Shown piece by piece: positions 34,514 through 44,369 of a DNA stretch of 64,000 nucleotides. Within the stretch, counting starts at the first letter, position 1; every line of letters begins with the position of its first letter. The stretch spans positions 1-64,000 of the forward strand of contig JAYUQC010000104.1 of assembly GCA_043759735.1 (NCBI GenBank), read 5' to 3'. The translations under genes were made by a program, and so were the position numbers. The notes below the pieces were generated by a model. The model did not search any database. It was not told the DNA's origin and saw only the letters and a program-made list of their open reading frames with translations. The stretch is from CAISIP01 sp043759735 (GTDB lineage: Bacteria > Pseudomonadota > Gammaproteobacteria > Burkholderiales > Burkholderiaceae_C).

Positions 34514-36075
34514 CGCGCCTGTTGCGCGGAACTTTCATTATCTGGGTGGTACTGCGGTATGGTCTCGATGAACTGGTGCTCACCAGTTTCCAGAAGCCCT
34601 GGCTGCGGGTGGTGGCGCGAATCCTGTCGGTTGGGCGACGCCTGGACGCGCCGCGGGGGGTGCGGCTTCGCGAGGCGCTGGAGCGGCTAGGCCCGATTTT
34701 TGTCAAGTTTGGACAGGTGCTGTCAACTCGCCGCGACCTGCTTCCGCTCGATGTGGCCGATGAACTGGCACGGCTGCAGGACCAGGTTCCTCCGTTTGAC
34801 TCCGACATTGCGATCCGCTCCATCGAACGGGCGTTCCGCAAGCCGCTACGCGACATCTTTGCGTCGTTCGAACGTGAGCCGGTGGCCAGCGCATCGATCG
34901 CACAAGTGCACTTCGCGGTCCTGATCGACAAGTACGGCAAACAGCACGACGTGGCGGTCAAGGTGTTGCGGCCCGGCATGCTGCCGGCGATCGAAAAGGA
35001 CCTCAGCCTGATGCGCACCATGGCCTCGTGGGTTGGGGGGTTGTCCAGCGATGGCAGGCGGCTCAAGCCGCGCGAGGTGGTGGCCGAGTTCGACAAATAC
35101 CTGCACGACGAACTGGACCTGGTGCGCGAGGCGGCCTGCGCAGCGCAGTTGCGGCGCAACATGGCGGGGCTGGACCTGGTGCTGATCCCGGAAATGCACT
35201 GGGACTACTGCAGTCCCGACGTCATCGTGATGGAGCGCATGCGTGGCATCCCGATCAGCCAGGTGGACCGGCTACGCGCCGCCGGCGTGGACATCCCCAA
35301 GCTCGCGCGCGACGGTGTCACCTTGTTTTTTACCCAGGTGTTTCGCGACGGGTTCTTTCACGCCGACATGCACCCGGGCAACATCCAGGTGAGTGTCGAA
35401 CCGGCAACCTTCGGGCGCTACATCTCGCTCGATTTCGGTATCGTTGGCACGCTGACCGAATTTGACAAGGAATACCTGGCGCAGAATTTCACCGCGTTTT
35501 TTCGGCGCGATTACAAGCGGGTCGCCGAGCTGCATATTGAATCGGGCTGGGTGCCCGCGAGTACCCGGGTCGACGAACTCGAGGCGGCCGTGCGCACGGT
35601 ATGCGAGCCCTATTTCGACCGCCCGCTAAAGGAAATATCGCTGGGTATGGTGCTGATGCGCCTGTTCCAGACCTCGCGCCGCTTCCATGTCGAAATTCAG
35701 CCGCAACTGGTGCTGCTGCAAAAGACCCTGCTCAATATCGAGGGGTTGGGGCGCGACCTCGATCCGGAGCTCGATCTGTGGCACAGCGCCAAGCCCTTCC
35801 TTGAAAAATGGATGATCGAGCAGGTTGGCCCGCAAAAACTGCTGGAGCAGCTCAAGGAGGAGGCTCCGCGCTACGCCAAGTTGCTGCCGGGATTGCCGCG
35901 ACTGCTAGACACCTTCCTGCGCCAGCAGCCTGGTGACCTGCGGCGTGATGTGCGGGAACTGCTGGCCGAGCAAAAGCGCACCAACCGGCTGTTGCAGGGC
36001 CTTGTCTATGGTGGCATCGGTTTTGCCTTGGGCCTGCTGGCGATGCAGCTCATTGTGCGGGTCCGGCTGTTCTAG
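34510..36075 (+). CDS. ubiB: Atypical kinase/ATPase UbiB for ubiquinone biosynthesis
   Basis: A 521-residue ABC1/ADCK family protein. The KxGQ motif is seen in FVKFGQVLSTRRDLLP, the alanine-rich loop in PVASASIAQVHF, and catalytic residues in FFHADMHPGNI and SLDFGIVG. Two C-terminal membrane helices (about 480-518) anchor it to the inner membrane. Needed for ubiquinone synthesis, probably by extracting lipid intermediates through ATPase activity. Coupled to ubiJ by ATGA. Confidence 0.97.
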   Translation: MTRLLRGTFIIWVVLRYGLDELVLTSFQKPWLRVVARILSVGRRLDAPRGVRLREALERLGPIFVKFGQVLSTRRDLLPLDVADELARLQDQVPPFDSDIAIRSIERAFRKPLRDIFASFEREPVASASIAQVHFAVLIDKYGKQHDVAVKVLRPGMLPAIEKDLSLMRTMASWVGGLSSDGRRLKPREVVAEFDKYLHDELDLVREAACAAQLRRNMAGLDLVLIPEMHWDYCSPDVIVMERMRGIPISQVDRLRAAGVDIPKLARDGVTLFFTQVFRDGFFHADMHPGNIQVSVEPATFGRYISLDFGIVGTLTEFDKEYLAQNFTAFFRRDYKRVAELHIESGWVPASTRVDELEAAVRTVCEPYFDRPLKEISLGMVLMRLFQTSRRFHVEIQPQLVLLQKTLLNIEGLGRDLDPELDLWHSAKPFLEKWMIEQVGPQKLLEQLKEEAPRYAKLLPGLPRLLDTFLRQQPGDLRRDVRELLAEQKRTNRLLQGLVYGGIGFALGLLAMQLIVRVRLF

Positions 36076-36155
36076 CGTCAGTTGCGTGGGTGGCGCGCAG
36101 GTGCGCGCCCTATAATTGAAGGCTTTGCGGTCCTTCAATCCAGAGCTCCAACAGC

Positions 36156-36533
36156 ATGCCCATCTACGCGTACAAATGTGATTCTTGCGGGTTCGCCAAG
36201 GATGTGTTGCAACGAATGTCCGACTCGGCACTGACCCAATGCCCCTCGTGCAGTGCGCAGACGTATCGCAAGCAGCTGACCGCAGCCGGCTTCCAACTCA
36301 AGGGTTCGGGCTGGTACGCTACGGACTTCAAAGGCGGCAACAACAACGCTGCGCCAGCCAAGTCCGGTGAGACGGCGGGTGAATCGGCCGGCGGCAAGGC
36401 GGACTCCGGCGCCCAGGCTGCGCCTGCCGCCAAGACCGAAACCAAGCCCGTGTCCAAATCGGACTCCAAGTCGGCCGAGACGCCGGCGGCCAAGAAAAAT
36501 GAATCCACCCCGGCAGCTGGCTCGGGCAGCTGA
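36156..36533 (+). CDS. FmdB-type zinc-ribbon regulatory protein
   Basis: A 125-residue protein. The N-terminal zinc ribbon has CDSCG and CPSCS within the FmdB pattern MPIYAYKCDSCG. Residues 65-125 form a low-complexity Ala/Lys/Ser/Thr/Glu tail, common in the family. The name comes from a putative formamidase regulator; no function is proven. The conserved neighbours are DUF502 and aspS downstream. The link with the formate dehydrogenase 25 kb away is coincidental. Confidence 0.9.
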   Translation: MPIYAYKCDSCGFAKDVLQRMSDSALTQCPSCSAQTYRKQLTAAGFQLKGSGWYATDFKGGNNNAAPAKSGETAGESAGGKADSGAQAAPAAKTETKPVSKSDSKSAETPAAKKNESTPAAGSGS

Positions 36534-36556
36534 TCGACGTACCGCGCTGGTTCCCG

Positions 36557-37210
36557 ATGCCCTTGCGAAAATACCTCATCACCGGACTGCTGGTCTGGTT
36601 GCCATTGGCCATCACCGTGTGGGTGATGCTGTGGCTTGTCGGAATACTGGACGGCATATTTGGCGGGTTCCTGTCCGGCCTGGAGGCATTCCTGCCGGGT
36701 GATGGACAACACAAGGTCATCGACCAGTTGCGCGCGATACCCGGGTTGGGTGTGATCCTGGTGTTCGTCACCTTGCTGGTCACCGGCGCGCTGGTATCCA
36801 ACGTTGCCGGGCGCTGGTGGGTGCGGCAGTGGGACCGGCTGTTCGCCAATATTCCGTTCATCAAGTCGATCTACAACAGCGTCAAGAAGATCTCCCACAC
36901 CTTGTTCTCCAATGACGGCAAGGCGTTTCGCACGGCGATGCTGATCCAGTATCCGCGCGCGGGCGTGTGGACCATCGCATTCCAGACCGGTGTGCCACAG
37001 GGCGAAACCGCGCAGCACCTGGGGCCGGATTTTGTCAGCGTCTATGTGCCGACCACGCCTAATCCGACCAGCGGGTTCTTTTTGATGCTGCCGCGCGCGG
37101 ATGTAATCGAACTGAACATGAGTGTGGACGAAGCCCTCACCTACGTGATCTCCATGGGCTCGGTGGCGCCCCGGATCATCCCCGGGCAGACCAAAGTCCT
37201 GACCCCATAG
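36557..37210 (+). CDS. DUF502 inner-membrane protein
   Basis: A 217-residue protein with two N-terminal membrane helices (about 7-35 and 60-85) and the family hallmark IPFIKSIYNSVKKIS. The C-terminal half is a soluble beta-rich domain ending VAPRIIPG. Function unknown. The order fmdB, DUF502, aspS is highly conserved in betaproteobacteria, and all three probably form one transcript. No strong ribosome site is seen before ATG 36557. Confidence 0.92.
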   Translation: MPLRKYLITGLLVWLPLAITVWVMLWLVGILDGIFGGFLSGLEAFLPGDGQHKVIDQLRAIPGLGVILVFVTLLVTGALVSNVAGRWWVRQWDRLFANIPFIKSIYNSVKKISHTLFSNDGKAFRTAMLIQYPRAGVWTIAFQTGVPQGETAQHLGPDFVSVYVPTTPNPTSGFFLMLPRADVIELNMSVDEALTYVISMGSVAPRIIPGQTKVLTP

Positions 37211-37250
37211 CCGCGCCGGCGTTTGGCCGGCCAACGAAAGCTCCAAGAAA

Positions 37251-39077
<1,827 letters not shown>

Positions 39078-39095
39078 TGGTTTAGGACCCGGACC

Positions 39096-39617
39096 ATGTT
39101 GCAGAATGCGGCAGATGCCAGCCAGGCGACTGCCCCCATGCCCACGGCGTACAAGATTCCGCGGTCCGTGCTGGTGGTGATCCACACCCCGGCTCTCGAC
39201 GTGCTGTTGATCCAGCGTGCGGATGTCGCTGACTTCTGGCAATCGGTGACCGGCAGCAAGGACCGGCTGGGTGAGCGTTTTCGAACCACTGCGGCGCGTG
39301 AGGTTTTCGAGGAAACCGGTATCGATTGCCGCGCTGGCACTGCACTGGCGCATGCACTGGTCGATTGGCGTCTGCAGAACGTGTACGAGATCTACCCCCG
39401 CTGGCGCCACCGGTACGCACCAGGCGTTACGCGCAATACCGAACATCTGTTTGGCCTTACGGTAGCGCAGCCAACACCCGTGCGACTCGATTCCCGGGAA
39501 CATCGGGCCTGGCGATGGTTGCCGTGGCGCGAAGCCGCCCAGGCCTGTTTTTCACCTTCCAATGCGCAAGCCATCCTGATGTTGCCGCGGTGGGCCGACG
39601 CGAGAGCCGTGCAATGA
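39096..39617 (+). CDS. nudB: Dihydroneopterin triphosphate pyrophosphohydrolase NudB
   Basis: A 173-residue Nudix enzyme. NudB removes pyrophosphate from dihydroneopterin triphosphate, the second step of folate synthesis. The family motif FWQSVTGSKD leads into the Nudix helix REVFEETGI. The loop between the Nudix glycine and the first glutamate is six residues here instead of five (GSKDRLGE), a small deviation. Its position just after aspS matches E. coli and other proteobacteria, which supports the assignment. The stop overlaps the next gene (ATGA). Start ATG 39096 or ATG 39138. Confidence 0.88.
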   Translation: MLQNAADASQATAPMPTAYKIPRSVLVVIHTPALDVLLIQRADVADFWQSVTGSKDRLGERFRTTAAREVFEETGIDCRAGTALAHALVDWRLQNVYEIYPRWRHRYAPGVTRNTEHLFGLTVAQPTPVRLDSREHRAWRWLPWREAAQACFSPSNAQAILMLPRWADARAVQ

Positions 39618-40360
39618 ATGTGGTGCGGATTGCAACCTACAACATCCACAAGGGCGTGCAGGGGATGGGGCCGCGGCGCCGGTTGGAGATCCACAACCTG
39701 GGGCATGCGGTGGAGCAGCTCGATGCCGACATCGTCTGCCTGCAAGAGGTGCGCAAGCTGCATCGCGCCGAAGCACGCTTCTTTGCGCATTGGCCGGAGA
39801 TGCCGCAGGCCGAGTTCCTGGCGCCGCAGGGATATGAAGCGGTGTACCGAACGAACGCCACCACCCGACATGGCGAACATGGCAACGCCATGCTGTCGCG
39901 CTGGCCGGTGCAGGCGCATCAGCACGAGGATATGTCGGACCACCGTTTCGAGCAACGTGGCCTGCTGCATTCCGAGGTGCATCTGCACGGGCAATCCGTG
40001 CATGTCGTCGTGGTGCACCTGGGTCTGATCCGGGCCAGCCGGGTCCGCCAGATCGCGCAGTTGCAGCGCTTCGTGGCACGCGAGGTTCCGTCCCAGGCGC
40101 CACTGATCGTTGCGGGTGACTTCAACGATTGGGGCAAGACGGTCCAGCGCGAGATGGCGGCAGTGGGGCTCAGGGGTTTTGACGGACCGGTCCAGCCCAC
40201 TTTTCCGTCGCGATTGCCGCTGGCGCAACTGGACCAGGTCTTTGCGCGGGGTATGGTGCCGCTGGGCCTGCAAGTGCCGCGCGGGCGCATCTGGTGGCGC
40301 ATGTCGGACCACCTGCCGCTGGTCGCCGAATTCCAGCTGCCGGACGGACCCGGTGCCTGA
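39614..40360 (+). CDS. Endonuclease/exonuclease/phosphatase family protein
   Basis: A 248-residue EEP-fold metalloenzyme. Core motifs are ATYNIHKG, CLQEVRKLHR (metal-binding Glu), VVHLGL, GDFNDWG and the C-terminal SDHLPLVAEF. ATG 39614 overlaps the nudB stop; the end overlaps the clsB GTG by eight bases. The fixed pairing with a cardiolipin synthase downstream suggests a lipid-related role, as for YbhP, which neighbours clsB in E. coli. Substrate not shown. Confidence 0.93.
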   Translation: MNVVRIATYNIHKGVQGMGPRRRLEIHNLGHAVEQLDADIVCLQEVRKLHRAEARFFAHWPEMPQAEFLAPQGYEAVYRTNATTRHGEHGNAMLSRWPVQAHQHEDMSDHRFEQRGLLHSEVHLHGQSVHVVVVHLGLIRASRVRQIAQLQRFVAREVPSQAPLIVAGDFNDWGKTVQREMAAVGLRGFDGPVQPTFPSRLPLAQLDQVFARGMVPLGLQVPRGRIWWRMSDHLPLVAEFQLPDGPGA

Positions 40361-41609
40361 CCCCCAGCAATTGCCGCCGCGCCTGCACCACCAGATTACG
40401 CTGTTGCAGGGGGGCGGTGAGCTGTTTCCGGAGTTGATCAGGGCAATCGATGGCGCACAGCTGGAAGTGCGCATGGAAACCTACATTTTCCATTTCGATG
40501 ACTCGGGAGCGCGCGTGGCGGCTGCGCTGGAGCGCGCCGCCGCGCGCGGCGTGCAGGTCTACCTGACGATGGACGGCGTCGGCACGCCGCAGCTGCCATC
40601 GCCGTGGCAGCAACGCTTTGCCACCAGCGGCGTCGCATGGCGCATTTTCATGCCGCTCGGGCGTCTGGGTGTATTTATTCCCAGCCACTGGCGTCGCATG
40701 CATCGCAAGCTGTGCGTTGTCGATGCCGAACTTGCCTATTGCGGTGGCATCAACATTCTCGATGACATGGTCGACCCCGGGGCCGGCAGCTTGTCCGAGC
40801 CGCGGCTTGACTTTGCAGTGCGTGTCGCCGGCCCGCTGGTGCAAGTGGCGCATGAGGCGATGACCCGCTTCTGGTGGCGGATGACGGTCGCCTCCGAGGT
40901 ACGCGATCGCGAGTTTCCTGCCGCTTGGCGTGTGCTGCAGGAGCGGCTGCGCCTGGCGATGGCCGAGCGCTTGACAACCAGGGAGCGAGCGCTGGATGAG
41001 CCCGGGTCGCGGTTTGGCTTGCACTCGGGCAGCGGTGCCCGGGCAGAGCTGGTGCTGCGCGACAACCTGCGCCATCGGCGCCGGATCGAGGGCGCCTATC
41101 TCAAGGCGATCGGCACGGCGCGGCGCGAGATCATCATTGCCAATGCCTATTTCCTGCCCGGTGCGCGATTGCGCAAGGCGCTGATCCTGGCCGCGCGTCG
41201 CGGCGTGCGGGTGCGCCTGCTGTTGCAAGGTCGCTACGAATACTTCCTGCCATACCATGCCGTGCGCCCGATCTATGGCGCTTTGCTGGAAGCTGGCGTC
41301 GAGATCCACGAATACGCGGCCAGTTTCCTGCATGCCAAGGTGGCCGTCGTCGATGCGCGTTGGGCGACCGTTGGCTCGTCGAACCTGGACCCGCTCAGCC
41401 TGTTGCTGGCGCGTGAGGCCAATATTGTCGTGCGGGATGCCGGATTTGCCGGCCTGCTGCGCGAGCGCCTGGAGCATGCGATGGGACATGGCGGACAGCG
41501 TGTGGACGCGGCCGCCTTCACCGACCGTCCCTGGCGCCAGCGTGTGCTGGAAGCGCTGGCGCTGGGAATGATGCGGGCCGGACTGTTCCTGATTGGCCGT
41601 CGCTATTGA
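40353..41609 (+). CDS. clsB: Cardiolipin synthase B
   Basis: A 418-residue phospholipase D superfamily enzyme. Both HKD motifs are intact: H117-R-K119...D124 (HRKLCVVD) and H327-A-K329...D334 (HAKVAVVD). It makes cardiolipin at the inner membrane. There are no N-terminal membrane helices, unlike ClsA; length and context fit ClsB. The start is GTG 40353, inside the end of the preceding gene. It ends in a short hydrophobic helix (LALGMMRAGLFLIG). Confidence 0.93.
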   Translation: MPDPQQLPPRLHHQITLLQGGGELFPELIRAIDGAQLEVRMETYIFHFDDSGARVAAALERAAARGVQVYLTMDGVGTPQLPSPWQQRFATSGVAWRIFMPLGRLGVFIPSHWRRMHRKLCVVDAELAYCGGINILDDMVDPGAGSLSEPRLDFAVRVAGPLVQVAHEAMTRFWWRMTVASEVRDREFPAAWRVLQERLRLAMAERLTTRERALDEPGSRFGLHSGSGARAELVLRDNLRHRRRIEGAYLKAIGTARREIIIANAYFLPGARLRKALILAARRGVRVRLLLQGRYEYFLPYHAVRPIYGALLEAGVEIHEYAASFLHAKVAVVDARWATVGSSNLDPLSLLLAREANIVVRDAGFAGLLRERLEHAMGHGGQRVDAAAFTDRPWRQRVLEALALGMMRAGLFLIGRRY

Positions 41610-41664
41610 ATGCCGGTCAATTCCCGCAATACCCCCGCGGATCGTTCGCTGGTAGGATGCGACG

Positions 41665-42390
41665 ATGTTGATGCAGTCCACCACTCCCATGATCGCTACC
41701 GATTCGGATGAAGGCACACCGGTGTCGGTGAAGATCCGCCAGCGGCTGTCGGCCGCGCGCAAGCGTTTCCACGCCAATGACAATATTGCCGAGTACATCG
41801 AGCCCGGCGAGCTGGAAAGCTTGCTCGATGAAGTCGAAGACAAGATGAAGTCGGTACTCTCGAGCATGGTCATCGATACCGAAAACGACCACAACACGGA
41901 CGACACCGCCCGCCGCGTGGCCAAGATGTATCTGAACGAGGTGTTTCGCGGGCGCTACGTGAGAGCGCCTGTCATCACCGAGTTTCCGAACGCCGAGCAC
42001 CTCAACGAACTGATGATTGTGGGCCCGATCACGGTGCGTAGTGCCTGCAGCCACCATTTCTGCCCGGTGATCGGCAAGATCTGGATTGGCGTCATGCCCA
42101 ACGAGCACACCAACGTGATCGGATTGTCCAAATATGCCCGGCTCGCCGAATGGGTCATGGGCCGTCCGCAGATCCAGGAGGAGGCCGTGGTGCAGTTGGC
42201 CGACCTGATCCAGCTCAAGACCCAGCCCGACGGGTTGGCCATCGTGATGGAAGCCAGCCACTATTGCATGGCCTGGCGCGGCGTCAAGGACATGGACAGC
42301 AAGATGATCAATTCAGTCATGCGCGGTGTTTTCCTCAAAGATTCCAACCTGCGACGTGAATTCCTGTCGCTGATCCCCGGAAAGGGCTGA
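41665..42390 (+). CDS. folE: GTP cyclohydrolase I
   Basis: A 241-residue homologue of FolE, which makes dihydroneopterin triphosphate from GTP, the first step of folate synthesis. Zinc ligands match E. coli: Cys128 and His131 in SACSHHF, and Cys201 in SHYC. The substrate segment VIGLSKYARL is present. The region around SHHFCPVIGKIWIGVMP differs from the E. coli enzyme and marks a divergent subgroup. AGGA precedes ATG 41665 by eight bases. A BLUF photoreceptor gene starts four bases after its stop; nudB, the next pathway step, lies 2 kb upstream in the same direction. Confidence 0.92.
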   Translation: MLMQSTTPMIATDSDEGTPVSVKIRQRLSAARKRFHANDNIAEYIEPGELESLLDEVEDKMKSVLSSMVIDTENDHNTDDTARRVAKMYLNEVFRGRYVRAPVITEFPNAEHLNELMIVGPITVRSACSHHFCPVIGKIWIGVMPNEHTNVIGLSKYARLAEWVMGRPQIQEEAVVQLADLIQLKTQPDGLAIVMEASHYCMAWRGVKDMDSKMINSVMRGVFLKDSNLRREFLSLIPGKG

Positions 42391-42394
42391 CACC

Positions 42395-42817
42395 ATGCTG
42401 GTTCGACTCCTGTATGCCAGCCGCGCCGTCGACACGACCGCGGAGGCGATCGACGCCATCCTCTCGCAGTCGCGGCAGTCCAATCCGGCTTGCGGCATCA
42501 CCGGCATCCTGTGTTACGGTGGCGGCATCTTTCTGCAGGCGATCGAAGGCGGACGTATGGCCGTGAGCGACCTGTTTGGCCATATCCAGAAGGACAAGCG
42601 GCACAAGGACGTGGTTCTGCTGCACTACGAAGAAATCGCGGAGCGCCGATTTGGCGGCTGGACGATGGGCCAGGTGAACATGTCGCGCATCAACACCTCG
42701 ATCTTGCTCAAGTATGCCGAGAAACCCGAGCTCGATCCCTACCTGGTGTCCGGCAAGGTCTCGCTGGCTCTGCTCGAGGAGTTGATGGCCACCGCGTCCA
42801 TCATGGGTCGGGCCTGA
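42395..42817 (+). CDS. Short BLUF-domain blue-light photoreceptor
   Basis: A 140-residue protein that is essentially one BLUF domain (about 1-95) with a short helical cap. Residues of the FAD photocycle are all present: Tyr7 in LLYASRA, Asn30 and Gln48 in the NPACGITGILCY...FLQAIEGG region, and Trp89/Met91 in GGWTMG. It should therefore bind FAD and respond to blue light. No effector domain is attached, so it must act through a partner, as PixD and similar short BLUF proteins do. It starts four bases after folE and is very likely co-translated with it. Confidence 0.93.
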   Translation: MLVRLLYASRAVDTTAEAIDAILSQSRQSNPACGITGILCYGGGIFLQAIEGGRMAVSDLFGHIQKDKRHKDVVLLHYEEIAERRFGGWTMGQVNMSRINTSILLKYAEKPELDPYLVSGKVSLALLEELMATASIMGRA

Positions 42818-42918
42818 CATTGCCGTGATGCCGGCGCGGCCGTGCAGGGGTCGCCGGCTGCGGCCCGGGCGCTGGGAACGAACGGCACAAAGCCTGCTGG
42901 CATCACATCCGGCCGGTC

Positions 42919-43440
42919 ATGGCATTGCTCATTGGTTGTGACTTCAGCAGTCGGCCTGCTCGACGCAAGCCGATTTTGATTGCCTGCGGGCGGCCCACTG
43001 CCGGCGCGGTGACGTTCGAGTCGCTGCATGCGTTGGAGTCACTGGATGCGTTTTCCGAATGGCTGCGAGGCGAACCTGCGTGGCTGGGCGGATTCGATTT
43101 CCCGTTTGGCCTGCCGCGCGCGCTGGTGCAGGCTCTGGGCTGGCTTAGCTACAAGAGTGATGATCGGTCGCGTCAAAACCCCCAGCGCCGCGCGCAGCGC
43201 GAGAGGTTGCTCGACGCCTTGCAGGCCGGCCAGACCCGGCTTGGATTGCAGTTGCACATCACAGCGCCTCAGTACGCGCAGCTGGTAGGCGACCCCAGCG
43301 GCGACAAACTGGATGCAGCTTTGTGCATGATGCAGGCGGCCTGGGGTTTCCAGCGCGGTTGGCCCGATTTTGGTCTGCCGATGCCGCTCGATCCGCTCGA
43401 AGGATGGATCGTCACGGCATTACCCCAGCGCGACGATTGA
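42919..43440 (+). CDS. DUF429 protein, apparently shortened by an internal deletion
   Basis: A 173-residue protein with the two ends of the DUF429 family: LLIGCDFSSRPARRKPI at the start, GGFDFPFGLPRALVQALGW near 58-75, and SYKSDDRSRQNP plus the acidic GDKLDAALCMMQAAW and DPLEGWIVTA at the end. Homologues as I remember them are about 250 residues. Roughly 75-85 residues between the LGW and SYKSDD segments are missing here, with the reading frame kept (junction near 43144). The fold is RNase-H-like; function unknown. It may be a decaying gene. Confidence 0.75.
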   Translation: MALLIGCDFSSRPARRKPILIACGRPTAGAVTFESLHALESLDAFSEWLRGEPAWLGGFDFPFGLPRALVQALGWLSYKSDDRSRQNPQRRAQRERLLDALQAGQTRLGLQLHITAPQYAQLVGDPSGDKLDAALCMMQAAWGFQRGWPDFGLPMPLDPLEGWIVTALPQRDD

Positions 43441-43451
43441 CTCGTCCACCC

Positions 43452-43496
43452 GCGGTGGCCAGAGTACTGCCACCGCCACTGCCGGCGCCGGCAGTG
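43452..43496. repeat. Two adjacent perfect hairpins between convergent genes
   Basis: GCGGTGGC (43452-43459) pairs exactly with GCCACCGC (43469-43476) around a nine-base loop. Directly next to it a perfect 20-base palindrome (CACTGCCGGC and its complement) fills 43477-43496. They lie in the 89-base gap between the DUF429 gene and the convergent FlhG-like gene. There is no T tract, but such paired structures can end both transcripts. Confidence 0.6.
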
Positions 43497-43529
43497 CACG
43501 TATTGCCGGTTCGAGTTACGCCTGCGCGG

Positions 43530-44369
43530 CTAGCGCCCGTCCGGCATTACCATTTCTTCCAGCTTGCGCGCCAGCTGGCTCACTGCCATTGCCGCCGGGC
43601 AACCCGGCATGGTCTGCATCAGCAACTGACGTCGCATCACGGCCTGCCGGACCGAGGGGTCGGCCGGTATGTCGGCCAGGTGCACCAATCGCACGCCTCG
43701 CCCCGGTTCGGTTACCACGAACCGGTCCAGCACCTGTTGCAACTGCCCGGTGATGGCGCGACCGTCGCCAAGCCGCGCGGTCTGGTTGATCACCATATGA
43801 ATGGTTTCGCGCTTTTGCTGGCTGGCCAGCACCTTGATCGTTGCGTAGGCATCGGTCAGCGAGGTCGGCTCGGGCGTCGCGACGACCAGCACCACCGAGG
43901 CCAGCGAAACAGCGAACAGCACCACGTCGGAGATGCCGGCGCCGGTATCGAGTAAAACCACGTCATAGTGGGGAATCAGGCCCTCGATGATGCGCAGGAA
44001 GTCGGCGCGGATCTCCGGCGTAAGGCGTGAATACTCCACCATGCCGGAGCCTGCCAGCAGCACGGAAAATCCGCCCGGGGCCTGGATGATGGCGTCTTCG
44101 AGCTTGGACTTGCCGCTGAATACGTCGTGCAGCGTGACCTTCGGATACAGGTTCAGCACCACATCGAGGTTGGCCAGCCCAAGGTCGGCGTCGAGCACCA
44201 GCACCTTCTGGCCGCGCTTGGCCAGTGCCGCAGCGAGGTTGGCGGACACAAATGTCTTGCCCACGCCCCCTTTGCCGCTGGTCACTGCCATGACCTTGCC
44301 ATGCGGTGTCAGCGGCACATGGGGCTCCACTGCGGCAGGTGCCTTGCCCGATTGCAGCTTTTCGCTCAT
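43530..44369 (-). CDS. FlhG/MinD-type P-loop ATPase
   Basis: A 279-residue deviant-Walker-A ATPase: TSGKGGVGKTFVSANLA near 30, DADLGLANLD (Walker A'/B region) near 61, and LLDTGAGISD. The segment ADLGLANLDVVL is typical of FlhG/FleN/YlxH proteins, which control flagellar number with FlhF or regulate FleQ. No amphipathic MinD membrane-targeting helix is obvious. No flagellar gene is in the window. Its ATG overlaps the stop of a diguanylate cyclase gene (ATGA), so the two are coupled. Exact role open: flagellar, pilus or other polar positioning. Confidence 0.85.
   Translation of the reverse strand: MSEKLQSGKAPAAVEPHVPLTPHGKVMAVTSGKGGVGKTFVSANLAAALAKRGQKVLVLDADLGLANLDVVLNLYPKVTLHDVFSGKSKLEDAIIQAPGGFSVLLAGSGMVEYSRLTPEIRADFLRIIEGLIPHYDVVLLDTGAGISDVVLFAVSLASVVLVVATPEPTSLTDAYATIKVLASQQKRETIHMVINQTARLGDGRAITGQLQQVLDRFVVTEPGRGVRLVHLADIPADPSVRQAVMRRQLLMQTMPGCPAAMAVSQLARKLEEMVMPDGR

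Noticed and set aside
36156..36533. FmdB as a regulator of the formate dehydrogenase genes
   Set aside because: The name derives from formamidase neighbours in other organisms; here it belongs to the conserved fmdB-DUF502-aspS block and lies 25 kb from the formate genes.
43530..44369. Assignment of the FlhG-like ATPase as the division-site protein MinD
   Set aside because: No minC or minE is adjacent, and the ADLGLANLD segment and context fit FlhG/YlxH better; the gene symbol was left empty because even FlhG is not proven.
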